DNA from: Ampullaceana balthica
Taxonomy: Eukaryota; Mollusca; Gastropoda; Lymnaeidae
Assembly (NCBI GenBank): GCA_944989445.1
Contig: CALYLW010000070.1
Span: 2,039,324 to 2,103,323 of the forward strand
Direction: 5' to 3'
Length of the DNA stretch: 64,000 nt
Shown here: positions 48,394 to 61,973 of the stretch, one piece after another
Layout: every line of letters begins with the position of its first letter
Numbering within the stretch: position 1 is the stretch's first letter
Translations under genes and position numbers: made by a program
The notes under the pieces: model-generated
Told to the model about the DNA's origin: nothing
Database searches by the model: none
Seen by the model: only the letters and a program-made list of their open reading frames with translations

Positions 48394-49916
48394 AACTGAA
48401 CCACCCCTGACCAAACTGAACCACCCCTGACCAAACTGAACCACCGCTGTCCAAACTGAACCAACCCTGTCCAAACTGAACCACCCCTGAACAAACTGAA
48501 AAACCCCTGACCAAACTAAACCATCCCTGACCAAACTGAACCACCGCTGACCAACCTGAACCACCCCTAACAACACTGAACCACCTCTGACCAAACTGAA
48601 CCACCGCTGACCAACCTGAACCACCGCTGACCAAACTGAACCACCCCTGACCAAACTGAACCACCCCTGACCAAACTGAACCATCCCTGACCAAACTGAA
48701 CCACCCCTGACCAAACTGAACCACCCCTGACCAAACTGAACCACACCTAACCACACTGAAGCACCCCTGTCCAAACTGAACCACCCCTGACCAAACTGAA
48801 CCACCCCTGACCAAACTGAACCATCTTTGACCATACTGAACCACCGCTGACCAACCTGAACCACCCCTGACCAAACTAAACCATCCCTGACCAAACTGAA
48901 CCACCGCTGAAAAACCTGAACCACCCCTGACAAATCTGAACCACCCCTGACCAAACTGAACCACCCCTGTCCAAACTGAACCACCCCTGACCTAACTGAA
49001 CCACCCCTGTCCCAACTGAACCACCCCTGACCAAACTGAACCACCCCTGACCAAACTGAACCACCCCTGACCAAACTAAACCATCCCTGACCAAACTGTC
49101 GAAACTGAACCACCCCTGACCAAACTGAACCACCCCTGTCCAAACTGAACCACCCCTGACCAACCTGACCCACCCCTGACCAAACTGAACCACCCCTGAC
49201 ATAACTAAACCATCCCTGACCAAACTGAACCATCGCTGACCAACCTGAACTACCCCTGACCAAACTTAACCATCCCTGACCAAACTGAACCACCGCTGAC
49301 CAACCTGAACCACCGCTGACCAACCTAAACCACCCCTGACCAAACTGAACCACCCTGACCAAACTGAACCATCCCTGACCAAACTGAACCACCCTGACCA
49401 AACTGAACCTTCCCTGACCAAACTGAACCACCCCTGACCAAACTGAAGCACCCCTGTCCAAACTGAACCACCCCTGACCAAACTGAACCACCCCTGACCA
49501 AACTGAACCATCTTTGACCAAACTGAACCGCCGCTGACCAACCTGAACCACCCCTGACCAAACTGAACCACCCCTGACCGACCCGAACCACCCCTGACCA
49601 AACTGAACCATCCCTGACCAAATTGAACCACCTCTGACCACACTGAACCACCCCTGACCAAACTGAACCACCCCTGTCCAAACTGAACCACCCCTGACCA
49701 AACTGAACCACCCCTGACCAAACTGAACCACCCATGACCTAACTGAACCACCGCTGACCAAACTGAACCACCGCTGACCAAACTCAACCACCACTGTCCA
49801 AACTGAACCACCCCTGACCAAACTGAATCACCCCTGCCCAAACTGAACCACCCCTGACTAAACTGAACCACCCCTGTCCAAACTGAACCACCCCTGACCA
49901 AACTGAACCACTCCTG

Positions 49917-50190
49917 CATCCAGTCGCATCCAGTCGAATCCAGTCGCAACCCGTCGCATCCAGTCGTATCCAGTCGCAACCCGTCGCATCCAGTCGCATC
50001 CAGTCGCAACCCGTCGCATCCAGTCGCAACCCGTCGCATCCAGTCGAATGCAGTCTCAACCCTTCGCATCCAGTCGCATCCAGTCGCAACCCGTCACATC
50101 CGTCGCATCCAGTCGCAACCCGTCGCATCCAGTCACATCCAGTCGCAACCCGTCGCATCCAGTCGCAATCCGTCGAAATCCGTCGCATAC
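49917..50190 (+). repeat. Satellite family 2 block a
   Basis: Units of CATCCAGTCGCAACCCGTCG form a block. It enters from family 1 through CCTGCATCCAGTCG and leaves through GTCGCATACCTCTGACCAC. It carries the marker GAATGCAGTCTCAACCCTTC near 50046. Block f at 56922 is a near-identical copy. Confidence 0.93.
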
Positions 50191-51174
50191 CTCTGACCAC
50201 ACTGAACCACCGCTGACCAACCTGAACCACCCCTGACCAAACTGAACCATCCCTGACCAAACTGAACCACCGCTGACCAACCTGAACCACCGCTGACCAA
50301 CCTAAACCACCCTGACCAAACTGAACCACCCCTGACCAAACTGAACCATCCCTGACCAAACTGAACCACCCCTGACCAAACTGAACCACCGCTGAACAAA
50401 CTGAACCACCGCTGACCAAACTCAACCACCGCTGACCAAACTGAACCACCCCTGACCAAACTGAACCACCCCTGTCCAAACTGAACCTTCGCTGACCAAA
50501 CTGAACCACCGCTGACCAAACTGAACCACCCCTGATCAAACTGAATCACCCCTGTCCAAACTGAACCACCCCTGACCAAACTGAACCACCCCTGTCCAAA
50601 CTGAACCACCCCTGACCAAACTGAACCACCGCTTTCCAAACAGAATCACCCCTGACCAAACTGAATCACCTCTGTCTAAACTGAACCATTCCTGACCAAA
50701 CTGAACCACACCTGTCCAAACTGAACCATCCCTGACCAAACTGAACCACCCCTGTCCAAACTGAACCACCCCTGACCAAACTGAACCACCCCTGACCAAA
50801 CTGAACCATCTTTGACCAAACTGAACCGCCGCTGACAAACCTGAACCACCCCTTACCAAACTGAACCACCCCTGACCAACCCGAACCACCCCTGACCAAA
50901 CTGAACCATCCCTGACCAAATTGAACCACCCCTGACCAAACTGAACCACCCCTGACCAAACTGAACCACCCATGACCTAACTGAACCACCGCGGACCAAA
51001 CTGAACCACCGCTGACCAAACTCAACCACCGCTGTCCAAACTGAACCAGCCCTGTCCAAACTGAACCACCCCTGACCAAACTGAATCACCCCTGCCCAAA
51101 CTGAACCACCCCTGACCAAACTGAACCACCCCTGTCCAAACTGAACCACCCCTGACCAAACTGAACCACCCCTG

Positions 51175-51478
51175 CATCCAGTCGCATCCAGTCGCAACCC
51201 GTCGCATCCAGTCGCATCCCGTTGCATCCAGTCGCAACCCGTCGCATCCAGTCGCAACCCGTCGCATCCAGTCGCATCCAGTCGCAACCCGTCCCATCCA
51301 GTCGAATGCAGTCTCAACCCTTCGCATCCAGTCGCATCCAGTCGCAACCCGTCACATCCCGTCGCATCCAGTCGCAACCCGTCGCATCCAGTCGCAACCC
51401 GTCGCATCCAGTCGAAATCCGTCGCATCCAGTCGCAACCCGTCGCTTCCAGTCGAATCCAGTCGCAACCCGTCGCATA
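51175..51478 (+). repeat. Satellite family 2 block b
   Basis: Same unit and same two junction sequences as block a. The marker GAATGCAGTCTC lies at about 51304. It is nearly identical to block e at 55364, including the variant GTCGCTTCCAGTCGAATCC. Confidence 0.93.
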
Positions 51479-53054
51479 CCTCTGACCACACTGAACCACC
51501 GCTGACCAACCTGAACCACCCCTGACCAAACTGAACCACCCCTGACCAAACTGAACCACCCCTGTCCAAACTGAACCACCCCTGACCAAACTGAACCACC
51601 CCTGTCCAAACTGAACCACCCCTGACCAAACCGAACCACCCCTGTCCAAACTGTACACCTCTGACCAACCTGAACAAATCCCTGTCCAAACTGAACCACC
51701 CCTGTCCAAACTGAACCACCCCTGACCAAACTGAACCACCCCTGTCCAAACTGAACCATCCCTGACCAAACTGAACCACCCCTGACCAAACTGAACTACC
51801 CCTGACCAAACAGAACCACCCCTGACCAAACTGAAACACCCCTAACCAAACTGAAACACCCCTGACCAATCTGAACCATCCCTGACCAAACTGAACCACC
51901 GCTGACCAACCTGAACCACCCGCTGACCAAACTGAACCACCCCTGACCAAACTGAACCACCCCTGACCAAACTGAACCATCCCTGACCAAACTGAACCAC
52001 CCCTGACCAAACTGAACCACCCCTGACCAAACTGAACCACACCTAACCACACTGAAGCACCCCTGTCCAAACTGAACCACCCCTGACCAAACTGAACCAC
52101 CCCTGACCAAACTGAACCATCTCTGACCATACTGAACCACCGCTGACCAACCTGAACCACCCCTGACCAAACTAAACCATCCCTGACCAAACTGAACCAC
52201 CGCTGAAAAACTGAACCACCCCTGACCAATCTGAACCACCCCTGACCAAACTGAACCACCCCTGTCCAAACTGAACCACCCCTGACCAAACTGAACCACC
52301 CCTGTCCCAACTGAACCACCCCTGACCAAACTGAACCACCCCTGACCAAACTGAACCACCCCTGACCAAACTAAACCATCCCTGACCAAACTGTCGAAAC
52401 TGAACCACCCCTGACCAAACTGAACCACCCCTGTCCAAACTGAACCACCCCTGACCAACCTGAACCACCGCTGACCAAACCTAAACCACCCCTGACCAAA
52501 CTGAACCACCCCTGACCAAACTGAACCATCCCTGACCAAACTGAACCACCCCTGACCAAACTGAACCACCCCTGACCAAACTGAAGCACCCCTGTCCAAA
52601 CTAAACCACCCCTGACCAAACTGAACCGCCCCTGACCAAACTGAACCATCTTTGACCAAACTGAACCACCGCTGACCAAACTGAACCACAACTGACCAAC
52701 CCGAACCACCCCTGACCAAACTGAACCATCCCTGACCAAATTGAACCACCTCTGACCACACTGAACCACCCCTGACCAAACTGAACCACCCCTGTCCAAA
52801 CTGAACCACCCCTGACCTAACTGAACCACCCCTGACCAAACTGAACCACCCCTGACCAAACTGAACCACCCATGACCTAACTGAACCACCGCTGACCAAA
52901 CTGAACCACCGCTGACCAAACTCAACCACCGCTGCCCAAACTGAACCACCCCTGACCAAACTGAATCACCCCTGCCCAAACTGAACCACCCCTGACCAAA
53001 CTGAACCACCCCTGTCCAAACTGAACCACCCCTGACCAAACTGAACCACCCCTG

Positions 53055-53328
53055 CATCCAGTCGCAACCCGTCGCATCCAGTCGCAACCCGTCGCATCCA
53101 GTCGTATCCAATCGCAACCCATCGCACCCAGTCGCATCCAGTCGCAACCCGTCGCATCCAGTCGAATGCAGTCTCAACCCTTCGCATCCAGTCGCAACCC
53201 GTCGCATCCAGTCGCAACCCGTCGCATCCAGTCGCAACCCGTCGCATCCAGTCGCAACCCGTCGAAATCCGTCGCATCCAGTCGCAACCCGTCGCATCCA
53301 GTCGAATCCAGTCGCAACCCGTCGCATA
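53055..53328 (+). repeat. Satellite family 2 block c
   Basis: Same unit, with the exit junction written GTCGCATATCTCTGACC. The marker GAATGCAGTCTC lies at about 53164. Confidence 0.92.
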
Positions 53329-54033
53329 TCTCTGACCACACTGAACCACTGCTGACCAACCTGAACCACCCCTGACCAAACTGAACCACCGCTGACCAAC
53401 CTGAACCACCGCTGACCAACCCAAACCACCCCTGACCAAACTGAAAAACCCCTGACCAAACTGAACCATCCCTGACCAAACTGAACCACCCTGACCACAC
53501 TGAACCACCCCTGACCAAACTGAACCACCCCTGACCAAACTGAAGCACCCCTGTCCAAACTGAACCACCCCTGACCAAACTGAACCACCCCTGACCAAAC
53601 TGAACCATCTTTGACCAAACTGAACCACCGCTGACCAACCTGAACCACCCCTGACCAAACTGAACCACCCCTGACCAACCTGAACCACCCCTGACCAAAC
53701 TGAACCATCCCTGACAAAAGTGAACCACCTCTGACAACACTGAACCACCCCTGACCAAACTGAACCAGCCCTGTCCAAACTGAACCACCCCTGACAAAAC
53801 TGAACCACCCCTGACCAAACTGAAACACCCCTGACCAAACTGAACCACCCATGACCAAACTGAACCACCGCTGACCAAACTGAACCACCGCTGACCAAAC
53901 TCAACCATCTCTGTCCACACTGAACCACCCCTGACCAAACAGAAACACCCCTGACCAAACTGAAACACCCCTGACCAATCTGAACCATCCCTGACCAAAC
54001 TGAACCGACCCTGACCAAACTGAACCACCCCTG

Positions 54034-54477
54034 CATCCAGTCGTATCCAGTCGCATCCTTTCGCATCCTTTCGCATCCAGTCGCAACCCGTCGCATCCAG
54101 TCGAATCCAGTCGCATCCAGTCGTATCCAGTCGCATCCCGTCGCAACCCGTCGCATCCAGTCGCAACCCGTCGCATCCAGTCGCATCCAGTTGCATCCCG
54201 TCGCATCCAGTCGCAACCCGTCGCATCCAGTCGCAACCCGTCGAAACCCGTCGCATCTAGTCGCAACCCTTCGCAACCGGTCGCATCCAGTCGCAACCCG
54301 TCGCATCCAGTCGCAACCCGTCGCATCCAGTCGAATGCAGTTTCAACCCTTCGCATCCAGTCGCAACCCGTCACATCCCGTCAAAACCCGTCGCAACCCG
54401 TCGCATCCAGTCGCAACCCGTCGAAACCCTTCGCATCCAGTCGCAACCCGTCGCATCCAGTCGCAACCCGTCGCATA
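54034..54477 (+). repeat. Satellite family 2 block d
   Basis: The longest block (about 444 bp). It shows more variants than the others, such as TCGCATCCTTTCGCATCC near 54050 and GAATGCAGTTTCAACCC at 54331. Confidence 0.92.
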
Positions 54478-55363
54478 CCTCTGACCACACTGAACCACCG
54501 CTGACCAAACTGAACCAACGCTGAACAAACTGAACCACCGCTGAAAAACCTGAAACACCCCTGACCAAACTGAACCACACCTGACCAAACTGAACCACCG
54601 TTGACCAAACTGAACCACCCATGTCCAAACTGAACCACCCCTGACCAAACTGAACCACCCCTGACCAAACTGAACCACCCCTGACCAAACTGAACCACCC
54701 CTGACCAAACTGAACCACCGCTGACCAAACTGAACCACCCCTGATCAAACTGAATCACCCCTGTCCAAACTGAACCACCCCTGACCAAACTGAACCACCC
54801 CTGTCCAAACTGAACCACCCCTGACCAAACTTAACCACCGCTTTCCAAACAGAATCACCCCTGACCAAACTGAATCACCTCTGTCTAAACTGAACCATTC
54901 CTGACCAAACTGAACCACACCTGTCCAAACTGAACCATCCCTGACCAAACTGAACCACCCCTGTCCAAACTGAACCACCCCTGACCAAACTGAACCACCC
55001 CTGACCAAACTGAACCATCTTTGACCAAACTGAACCGCCGCTGACAAACCTGAACCACCCCTTACCAAACTGAACCACCCCTGACCAACCCGAACCACCC
55101 CTGACCAAACTGAACCATCCCTGACCAAATTGAACCACCCCTGACCAAACTGAACCACCCCTGACCAAACTGAACCACCCATGACCTAACTGAACCACCG
55201 CTGACCAAACTGAACCACCGCTGACCAAACTCAACCACCGCTGTCCAAACTGAACCACCCCTGACCAAACTGAATCACCCCTGCCCAAACTGAACCACCC
55301 CTGACCAAACTGAACCACCCCTGTCCAAACTGAACCACCCCTGACCAAACTGAACCACCCCTG

Positions 55364-55677
55364 CATCCAGTCGCATCCAGTCGCAACCCGTCGCATCCAG
55401 TCGCAACCCGTCGTATCCAGTCGCATCCCGTCGCATCCAGTCGCAACCCGTCGCATCCAGTCGCAACCCGTCGCATCCAGTCGCATCCAGTCGCAACCCG
55501 TCCCATCCAGTCGAATGCAGTCTCAACCCTTCGCATCCAGTCGCAACCCGTCACATCCCGTCGCATCCAGTCGCAACCCGTCTCATCCAGTCGCAACCCG
55601 TCGCATCCAGTCGAAATCCGTCGCATCCAGTCGCAACCCGTCGCTTCCAGTCGAATCCAGTCGCAACCCGTCGCATA
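55364..55677 (+). repeat. Satellite family 2 block e
   Basis: Same junctions. It is a near duplicate of block b together with more than 1 kb of surrounding family 1. Confidence 0.92.
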
Positions 55678-56921
55678 CCTCTGACCACACTGAACCACCG
55701 CTGACCAACCTGAACCACCCCTGACCAAACTGAACCACCCCTGACCAAACTGAACCACCCCTGTCCAAACTGAACCACCCCTGACCAAACTGAACCACCC
55801 CTGTCCAAACTGAACCACCCCTGACCAAACCGAACCACCCCTGTCCAAACTGTACATCTCTGACCAACCTGAACAAATCCCTGTCCAAACTGAACCACCC
55901 CTGTCCAAACTGAACCACCCCTGACCAAACTGAACCACCCCTGTCCAAACTGAACCATCCCTGACCAAACTGAACCACCCCTGACCAAACTGAACTACCC
56001 CTGACCAAACAGAACCACCCCTGACCAAACTGAAACACCCCTGACCAAACTGAAACACCCCTGACCAATCTGAACCATCCCTGACCAAACTGAACCGACC
56101 CTGACCAAACTGAACCACCCCTGACCAAACTGAACCACCCCTGACCAAACTGAACCACCCCTGACCAACCTGACCCACCCCTGACCAAACTGAACCACCC
56201 CTGACATAACTAAACCATCCCTGACCAAACTGAACCATCGCTGACCAACCTGAACTACCCCTGACCAAACTGAACCATCCCTGACCAAACTGAACCACCG
56301 CTGACCAACCTGAACCACCGCTGACCAACCTAAACCACCCCTGACCAAACTGAACCACCCTGACCAAACTGAACCATCCCTGACCAAACTGAACCACCCT
56401 GACCAAACTGAACCTTCCCTGACCAAACTGAACAACCCCTGACCAAACTGAAGCACCCCTGTCCAAACTGAACCACCCCTGACCAAACTGAACCACCCCT
56501 GACCAAACTGAACCATCTTTGACCAAACTGAACCGCCGCTGACCAACCTGAACCACCCCTGACCAAACTGAACCACCCCTGACCGACCCGAACCACCCCT
56601 GACCAAACTGAACCATCCCTGACCAAATTGAACCACCTCTGACCACACTGAACCACCCCTGACCAAACTGAACCACCCCTGTCCAAACTGAACCACCCCT
56701 GACCAAACTGAACCACCCCTGACCAAACTGAACCACCCATGACCTAACTGAACCACCGCTGACCAAACTGAACCACCGCTGACCAAACTCAACCACCACT
56801 GTCCAAACTGAACCACCCCTGACCAAACTGAATCACCCCTGCCCAAACTGAACCACCCCTGACTAAACTGAACCACCCCTGTCCAAACTGAACCACCCCT
56901 GACCAAACTGAACCACTCCTG

Positions 56922-57205
56922 CATCCAGTCGCATCCAGTCGAATCCAGTCGCAACCCGTCGCATCCAGTCGTATCCAGTCGCATCCAGTCGCAACCCGTC
57001 GCATCCAGTCGCATCCAGTCGCAACCCGTCGCATCCAGTCGCAACCCGTCGCATCCAGTCGAATGCAGTCTCAACCCTTCGCATCCAGTCGCATCCAGTC
57101 GCAACCCGTCACATCCCGTCGCATCCAGTCGCAACCCGTCGCATCCAGTCACATCCAGTCGCAACCCGTCGCATCCAGTCGCAATCCGTCGAAATCCGTC
57201 GCATA
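56922..57205 (+). repeat. Satellite family 2 block f
   Basis: Same junctions. It is a near duplicate of block a, offset by about 7.0 kb. Confidence 0.92.
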
Positions 57206-57751
57206 CCTCTGACCACACTGAACCACCGCTGACCAACCTGAACCACCCCTGACCAAACTGAACCATCCCTGACCAAACTGAACCACCGCTGACCAACCTG
57301 AACCACCGCTGACCAACCTAAACCACCCCTGACCAAACTGAACCACCCCTGACCAAACTGAACCACCCCTGTCCAAACTGAACCACCCCTGACCAAACTG
57401 AACCACCCCTGACCAAACTGAACCACCCATGACCTAACTGAACCACCGCTGACCAAACTGAACCACCGCTGACCAAACTCAACCACCGCTGTCCAAACTG
57501 AACCTTCCCTGACCAAACTGAACCACCCCTGACCAAACTGAACCACCCCTGACCAAACTGAACCACCCATGACCTAACTTAACCACCGCTGACCAAACTG
57601 AACCACCGCTGACCAAACTCAACCACCGCTGTCCAAACTGAACCACCCCTGACCAAACTGAATCACCCCTGCCCAAACTGAACCATCCCTGACCAAACTG
57701 AACCACCCCTGTCCAAACTGAACCACCCCTGACCAAACTGAACCACCCCTG

Positions 57752-57855
57752 CATCCAGTCGCAACCCGTCGCATCCAGTCGCAACCCGTCGCATCCAGTC
57801 GTATCCAGTCGCAACCCGTCGCATCCAGTCGAATCCAGTCGCAACCCGTCGCATA
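57752..57855 (+). repeat. Satellite family 2 block g (short)
   Basis: Only about five 20-bp units are present, with both standard junctions but without the GAATGCAGTCTC marker. It looks like an internally deleted block. Confidence 0.92.
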
Positions 57856-58381
57856 CCTCTGACCACACTGAACCACCGCTGACCAACCTGAACCACCCCT
57901 GACCAAACTGAACCATCCCTGACCAAACTGAACCACCGCTGACCAACCTGAACCACCGCTGACCAACCTAAACCACCCCTGACCAAACTGAACCACCCCT
58001 GACCAAACTGAACCACCCCTGTCCAAACTGAACCACCCCTGACCAAACTGAACCACCCATGACCTAACTGAACCACCGCTGACCAAACTGAACCACCGCT
58101 GACCAAACTCAACCACCGCTGTCCAAACTGAAGCTTCCCTGACCAAACTGAACCACCCCTGACCAAACTGAACCACCCCTGACCACACTGAACCACCCAT
58201 GACCTAACATAACCACCGCTGACCAAACTGAACCACCGCTGACCAAACTCAACCACCGCTGTCCAAACTGAACCACCCCTGACCAAACTGAATCACCCCT
58301 GCCCAAACTGAACCATCCCTGACCAAACTGAACCACCCCTGTCCAAACTGAACCACCCCTGACCAAACTGAACCACCCCTG

Positions 58382-58715
58382 CATCCAGTCGCATCCAGTC
58401 GCAACCCGTCGCATCCAGTCGCAACCCGTCGTATCCAGTCGCATCCCGTCGCATCCAGTCGCAACCCGTCGCATCCAGTCGCATCCAGTCGCATCCAGTC
58501 GCAACCCGTCGCATCCAGTCGAATGCAGTCTCAAACCTTCGCATCCAGTCGCAACCCGTCACATCCCGTCGCATCCAGTCGCAACCCGTCGCATCCAGTC
58601 ACATCCAGTCGCAACCCGTCGCAACCAGTCGCAACCCGTCGAAATCCGTCGCAACCCGTCGCATCCAGACGCAACCCGTCGCATCCAGTCGAATCCAGTC
58701 GCAACCCGTCGCATA
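58382..58715 (+). repeat. Satellite family 2 block h
   Basis: Standard junctions, marker at about 58521 with the variant TCTCAAACCTTCG, which is shared with block k. Confidence 0.92.
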
Positions 58716-59221
58716 CCTCTGACCACACTGAACCACCGCTGACCAACCTGAACCACCCCTGACCAAACTGAACCATCCCTGACCAAACTGAACCACCGCT
58801 GACCAACCTGAACCACCGCTGACCAACCTAAACCACCCCTGACCAAACTGAACCACCCATGACCAAACTGAACCACCCCTGTCCAAACTGAACCACCCCT
58901 GACCAAACTGAACCACCCCTGACCAAACTGAACCACCCATGACCTAACTGAACCACCGCTGACCAAACTGAACCACCGCTGACCAAACTCAACCACCGCT
59001 GTCCAAACTGAACCAGCCCTGACCAAACTGAACCACCCCTGACCAAACTGAACCACCCCTGACCAAACTGAACCACCCATGACCTAACTGAACCACCGCT
59101 GACCAAACTCAACCACCGCTGACCAAACTCAACCACCGCTGTCCAAACTGAACCACCCCTGACCAAACTGAATCACCCCTGCCCAAACTGAACCACCCCT
59201 GACCAAACTGAACCACCCCTG

Positions 59222-59515
59222 CATCCAGTCGCATCCAGTCGCAACCCGTCGCATCCAGTCGCAACCCGTCGCATCCAGTCGTATCCAGTCGCATCCAGTC
59301 GCAACCCGTCGCATCCAGTCGCATCCAGTCGCAACCCGTCGCATCCAGTCGAATGCAGTCTCAACCCTTCGCATCCAGTCGCAACCCGTCACATCCCGTC
59401 GCAACCCGTCGCATCCAGTCGCATCCAGTCGCAACCCGTCGCATCCAGTCGAAATCCGTCGCATCCAGTCGCAACCCGTCGCATCCAGTCGAATCCAGTC
59501 GCACCCCGTCGCATA
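59222..59515 (+). repeat. Satellite family 2 block i
   Basis: Standard entry. The exit is preceded by the variant GTCGCACCCCGTCGC, which is shared with block l. Confidence 0.92.
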
Positions 59516-60099
59516 CCTCTGAACACACTGAACCACCGCTGACCAACCTGAACCACCCCTGACCAAACTGAACCACCCCTGACCAAACTGAACCACCCCT
59601 GTCCAAACTGAACCACCCCTGTCCAAACTGAACCACCCCTGACCAAACTGAACCACCCCTGTCCAAACTGAACCACCCCTGTCCAAACTGAACCACCCCT
59701 GACCAAACTGAACCACCCTGTCCAAACTGAACCATCCCTGACCAAACTGAACCACCCCTTACCAAACTGAACTACCCCTGACCAAACAGAACCACCGCTG
59801 ACCAAACTGAACCACCGCTGACCAAACTCAACCACCGCTGTCCAAACTGAACCTTCCCTGACCAAACTGAACCACCCCTGACCAAACTGAACCACCCCTG
59901 ACCAAACTGAACCACCCATGACCTAACTTAACCACCGCTGACCAAACTGAACCACCGCTGACCAAACTCAACCACCGCTGTCCAAACTGAAACACCCTGA
60001 CCAAACTGAATTACCCCTGCCCAAACTGAACCATCCCTGACCAAACTGAACCACCCCTGTCCAAACTGAACCACCCCTGACCAAACTGAACCACCCCTG

Positions 60100-60213
60100 C
60101 ATCCAGTCGCATCCAGTCGCAACCCGTTGCATCCAGTCGCAACCCGTCGCATCCAGTCGTATCCAGTCGCAACCCGTCGCATCCAGTCGAATCCAGTCGC
60201 AACCCGTCGCATA
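60100..60213 (+). repeat. Satellite family 2 block j (short)
   Basis: A short block like g, with both standard junctions and no marker. Confidence 0.92.
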
Positions 60214-60779
60214 CCTCTGACCACACTGAACCACCGCTGACCAACCTGAACCACCCCTGACCAAACTGAACCATCCCTGACCAAACTGAACCACCGCTGA
60301 CCAACCTGAACCACCGCTGACCAACCTAAACCACCCCTGACCAAACTGAACCACCCCTGACCAAACTGAACCACCCCTGACCAAACTGAACCACCCCTGT
60401 CCAAACTGAACCACCCCTGACCAAACTGAACCACCCCTGACCAAACTGAACCACCCATGACCTAACTGAACCACCGCTGACCAAACTGAACCACCGCTGA
60501 CCAAACTCAACCACCGCTGTCCAAACTGAACCTTCCCTGACCAAACTGAACCACCCCTGACCAAACTGAACCACCCCTGACCAAACTGAACCACCCATGA
60601 CCTAACATAACCACCGCTGACCAAACTGAACCACCGCTGACCAAACTCAACCACCGCTGTCCAAACTGAACCACCCCTGACCAAACTGAATCACCCCTGC
60701 CCAAACTGAACCATCCGTGACCAAACTGAACCACCCCTGTCCAAACTGAACCACCCCTGACCAAACTGAACCACCGCTG

Positions 60780-61163
60780 CATCCAGTCGCATCCAGTCGC
60801 AACCCGTTGCATCCAGTCGCAACCCGTCGCATCCAGTAGTATCCAGTCGCATCCCGTCGCATCCAGTCGCAACCCGTCGCAACCCGTCGCATCCAGTCGC
60901 ATCCAGTCGCAACCCGTCGCATCCAGTCGCATCCAGTCGCAACCCGTCGCATCCAGTCGAAGGCAGTCTCAAACCTTCGCATCCAGTCGCATCCAGTCGC
61001 AACCCTTCACATCCCGTCGCATCTAGTCGCAACCCGTCGCATCCAGTCACATCCAGTCGCAACCATTCGCAACCCGTCGAAATCCGTCGCATCCAGTCGC
61101 AACCCGTCGCATCCAGACGCAACCCGTCGCATCCAGTCGAATCCAGTCGCAACCCGTCGCATA
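60780..61163 (+). repeat. Satellite family 2 block k
   Basis: Standard junctions. The marker is GAAGGCAGTCTCAAACC near 60959. Confidence 0.92.
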
Positions 61164-61670
61164 CCTCTGACCACACTGAACCACCGCTGACCAACCTGAA
61201 CCACCCCTGACCAAACTGAACCATCCCTGACCAAACTGAACCACCCGCTGACCAAACTGAACCACCGCTGACCAACCTAAACCACCCCTGACCAAACTGA
61301 ACCACCCCTGACCAAACTGAACCACCCCTGTCCAAACTGAACCACCCCTGACCAAACTGAACCACCCCTGACCAAACTGAACCACCCATGACCTAACTGA
61401 ACCACCGCTGACCAAACTGAACCACCGCTGACCAAACTCAACCACCGCTGTCCAAACTGAACCAGCCCTGACCAAACTGAACCACCCCTGACCAAACTGA
61501 ACCACCCCTGACCAAACTGAACCACCCATGACCTAACTGAACCACCGCTGACCAAACTGAACCACCGCTGACCAAACTCAACCACCGCTGTCCAAACTGA
61601 ACCACCCCTGACCAAACTGAATCACCCCTGCCCAAACTGAACCACCCCTGACCAAACTGAACCACCCCTG

Positions 61671-61973
61671 CATCCAGTCGCATCCAGTCGCAACCCGTCG
61701 CATCCAGTCGCAACCCGTCGCATCCAGTCGTATCCAGTCGCATCCAGTCGCAACCCGTCGCATCCAGTCGCAACCTGTCGCATCCAGTCGCAACCCGTCG
61801 CATCCAGTCGAATGCAGTCTCAACCCTTCGCATCCAGTCGCATCCAGTCGCAACCCGTCACATCCCGTCGCAACCCGTCGCATCCAGTCGCAACCCGTCG
61901 CATCCAGTCGAAATCCGTCGCATCCAGTCGCAACCCATCGCATCCAGTCGAATCCAGTCGCACCCCGTCGCAT
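61671..61973 (+). repeat. Satellite family 2 block l
   Basis: Standard junctions. It is a near copy of block i, including GTCGCACCCCGTCGC. Confidence 0.92.

Noticed and set aside
47971..49821. 616-residue minus-strand open frame, apparently a repetitive protein fused to a reverse-transcriptase-like tail
   Set aside because: The first ~475 residues are satellite translated through all three registers of a 20-bp unit that contains no stop triplets. The tail is a LINE fragment. Neighbouring frames are equally open and there is no start or splice context.
50853..52349. Long minus-strand open frames (such as 498, 505 and 531 residues) across the satellite
   Set aside because: They overlap each other in different frames with the same 20-residue period and cross family-1/family-2 junctions freely. 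This is expected from the stop-free consensus and not from coding selection.
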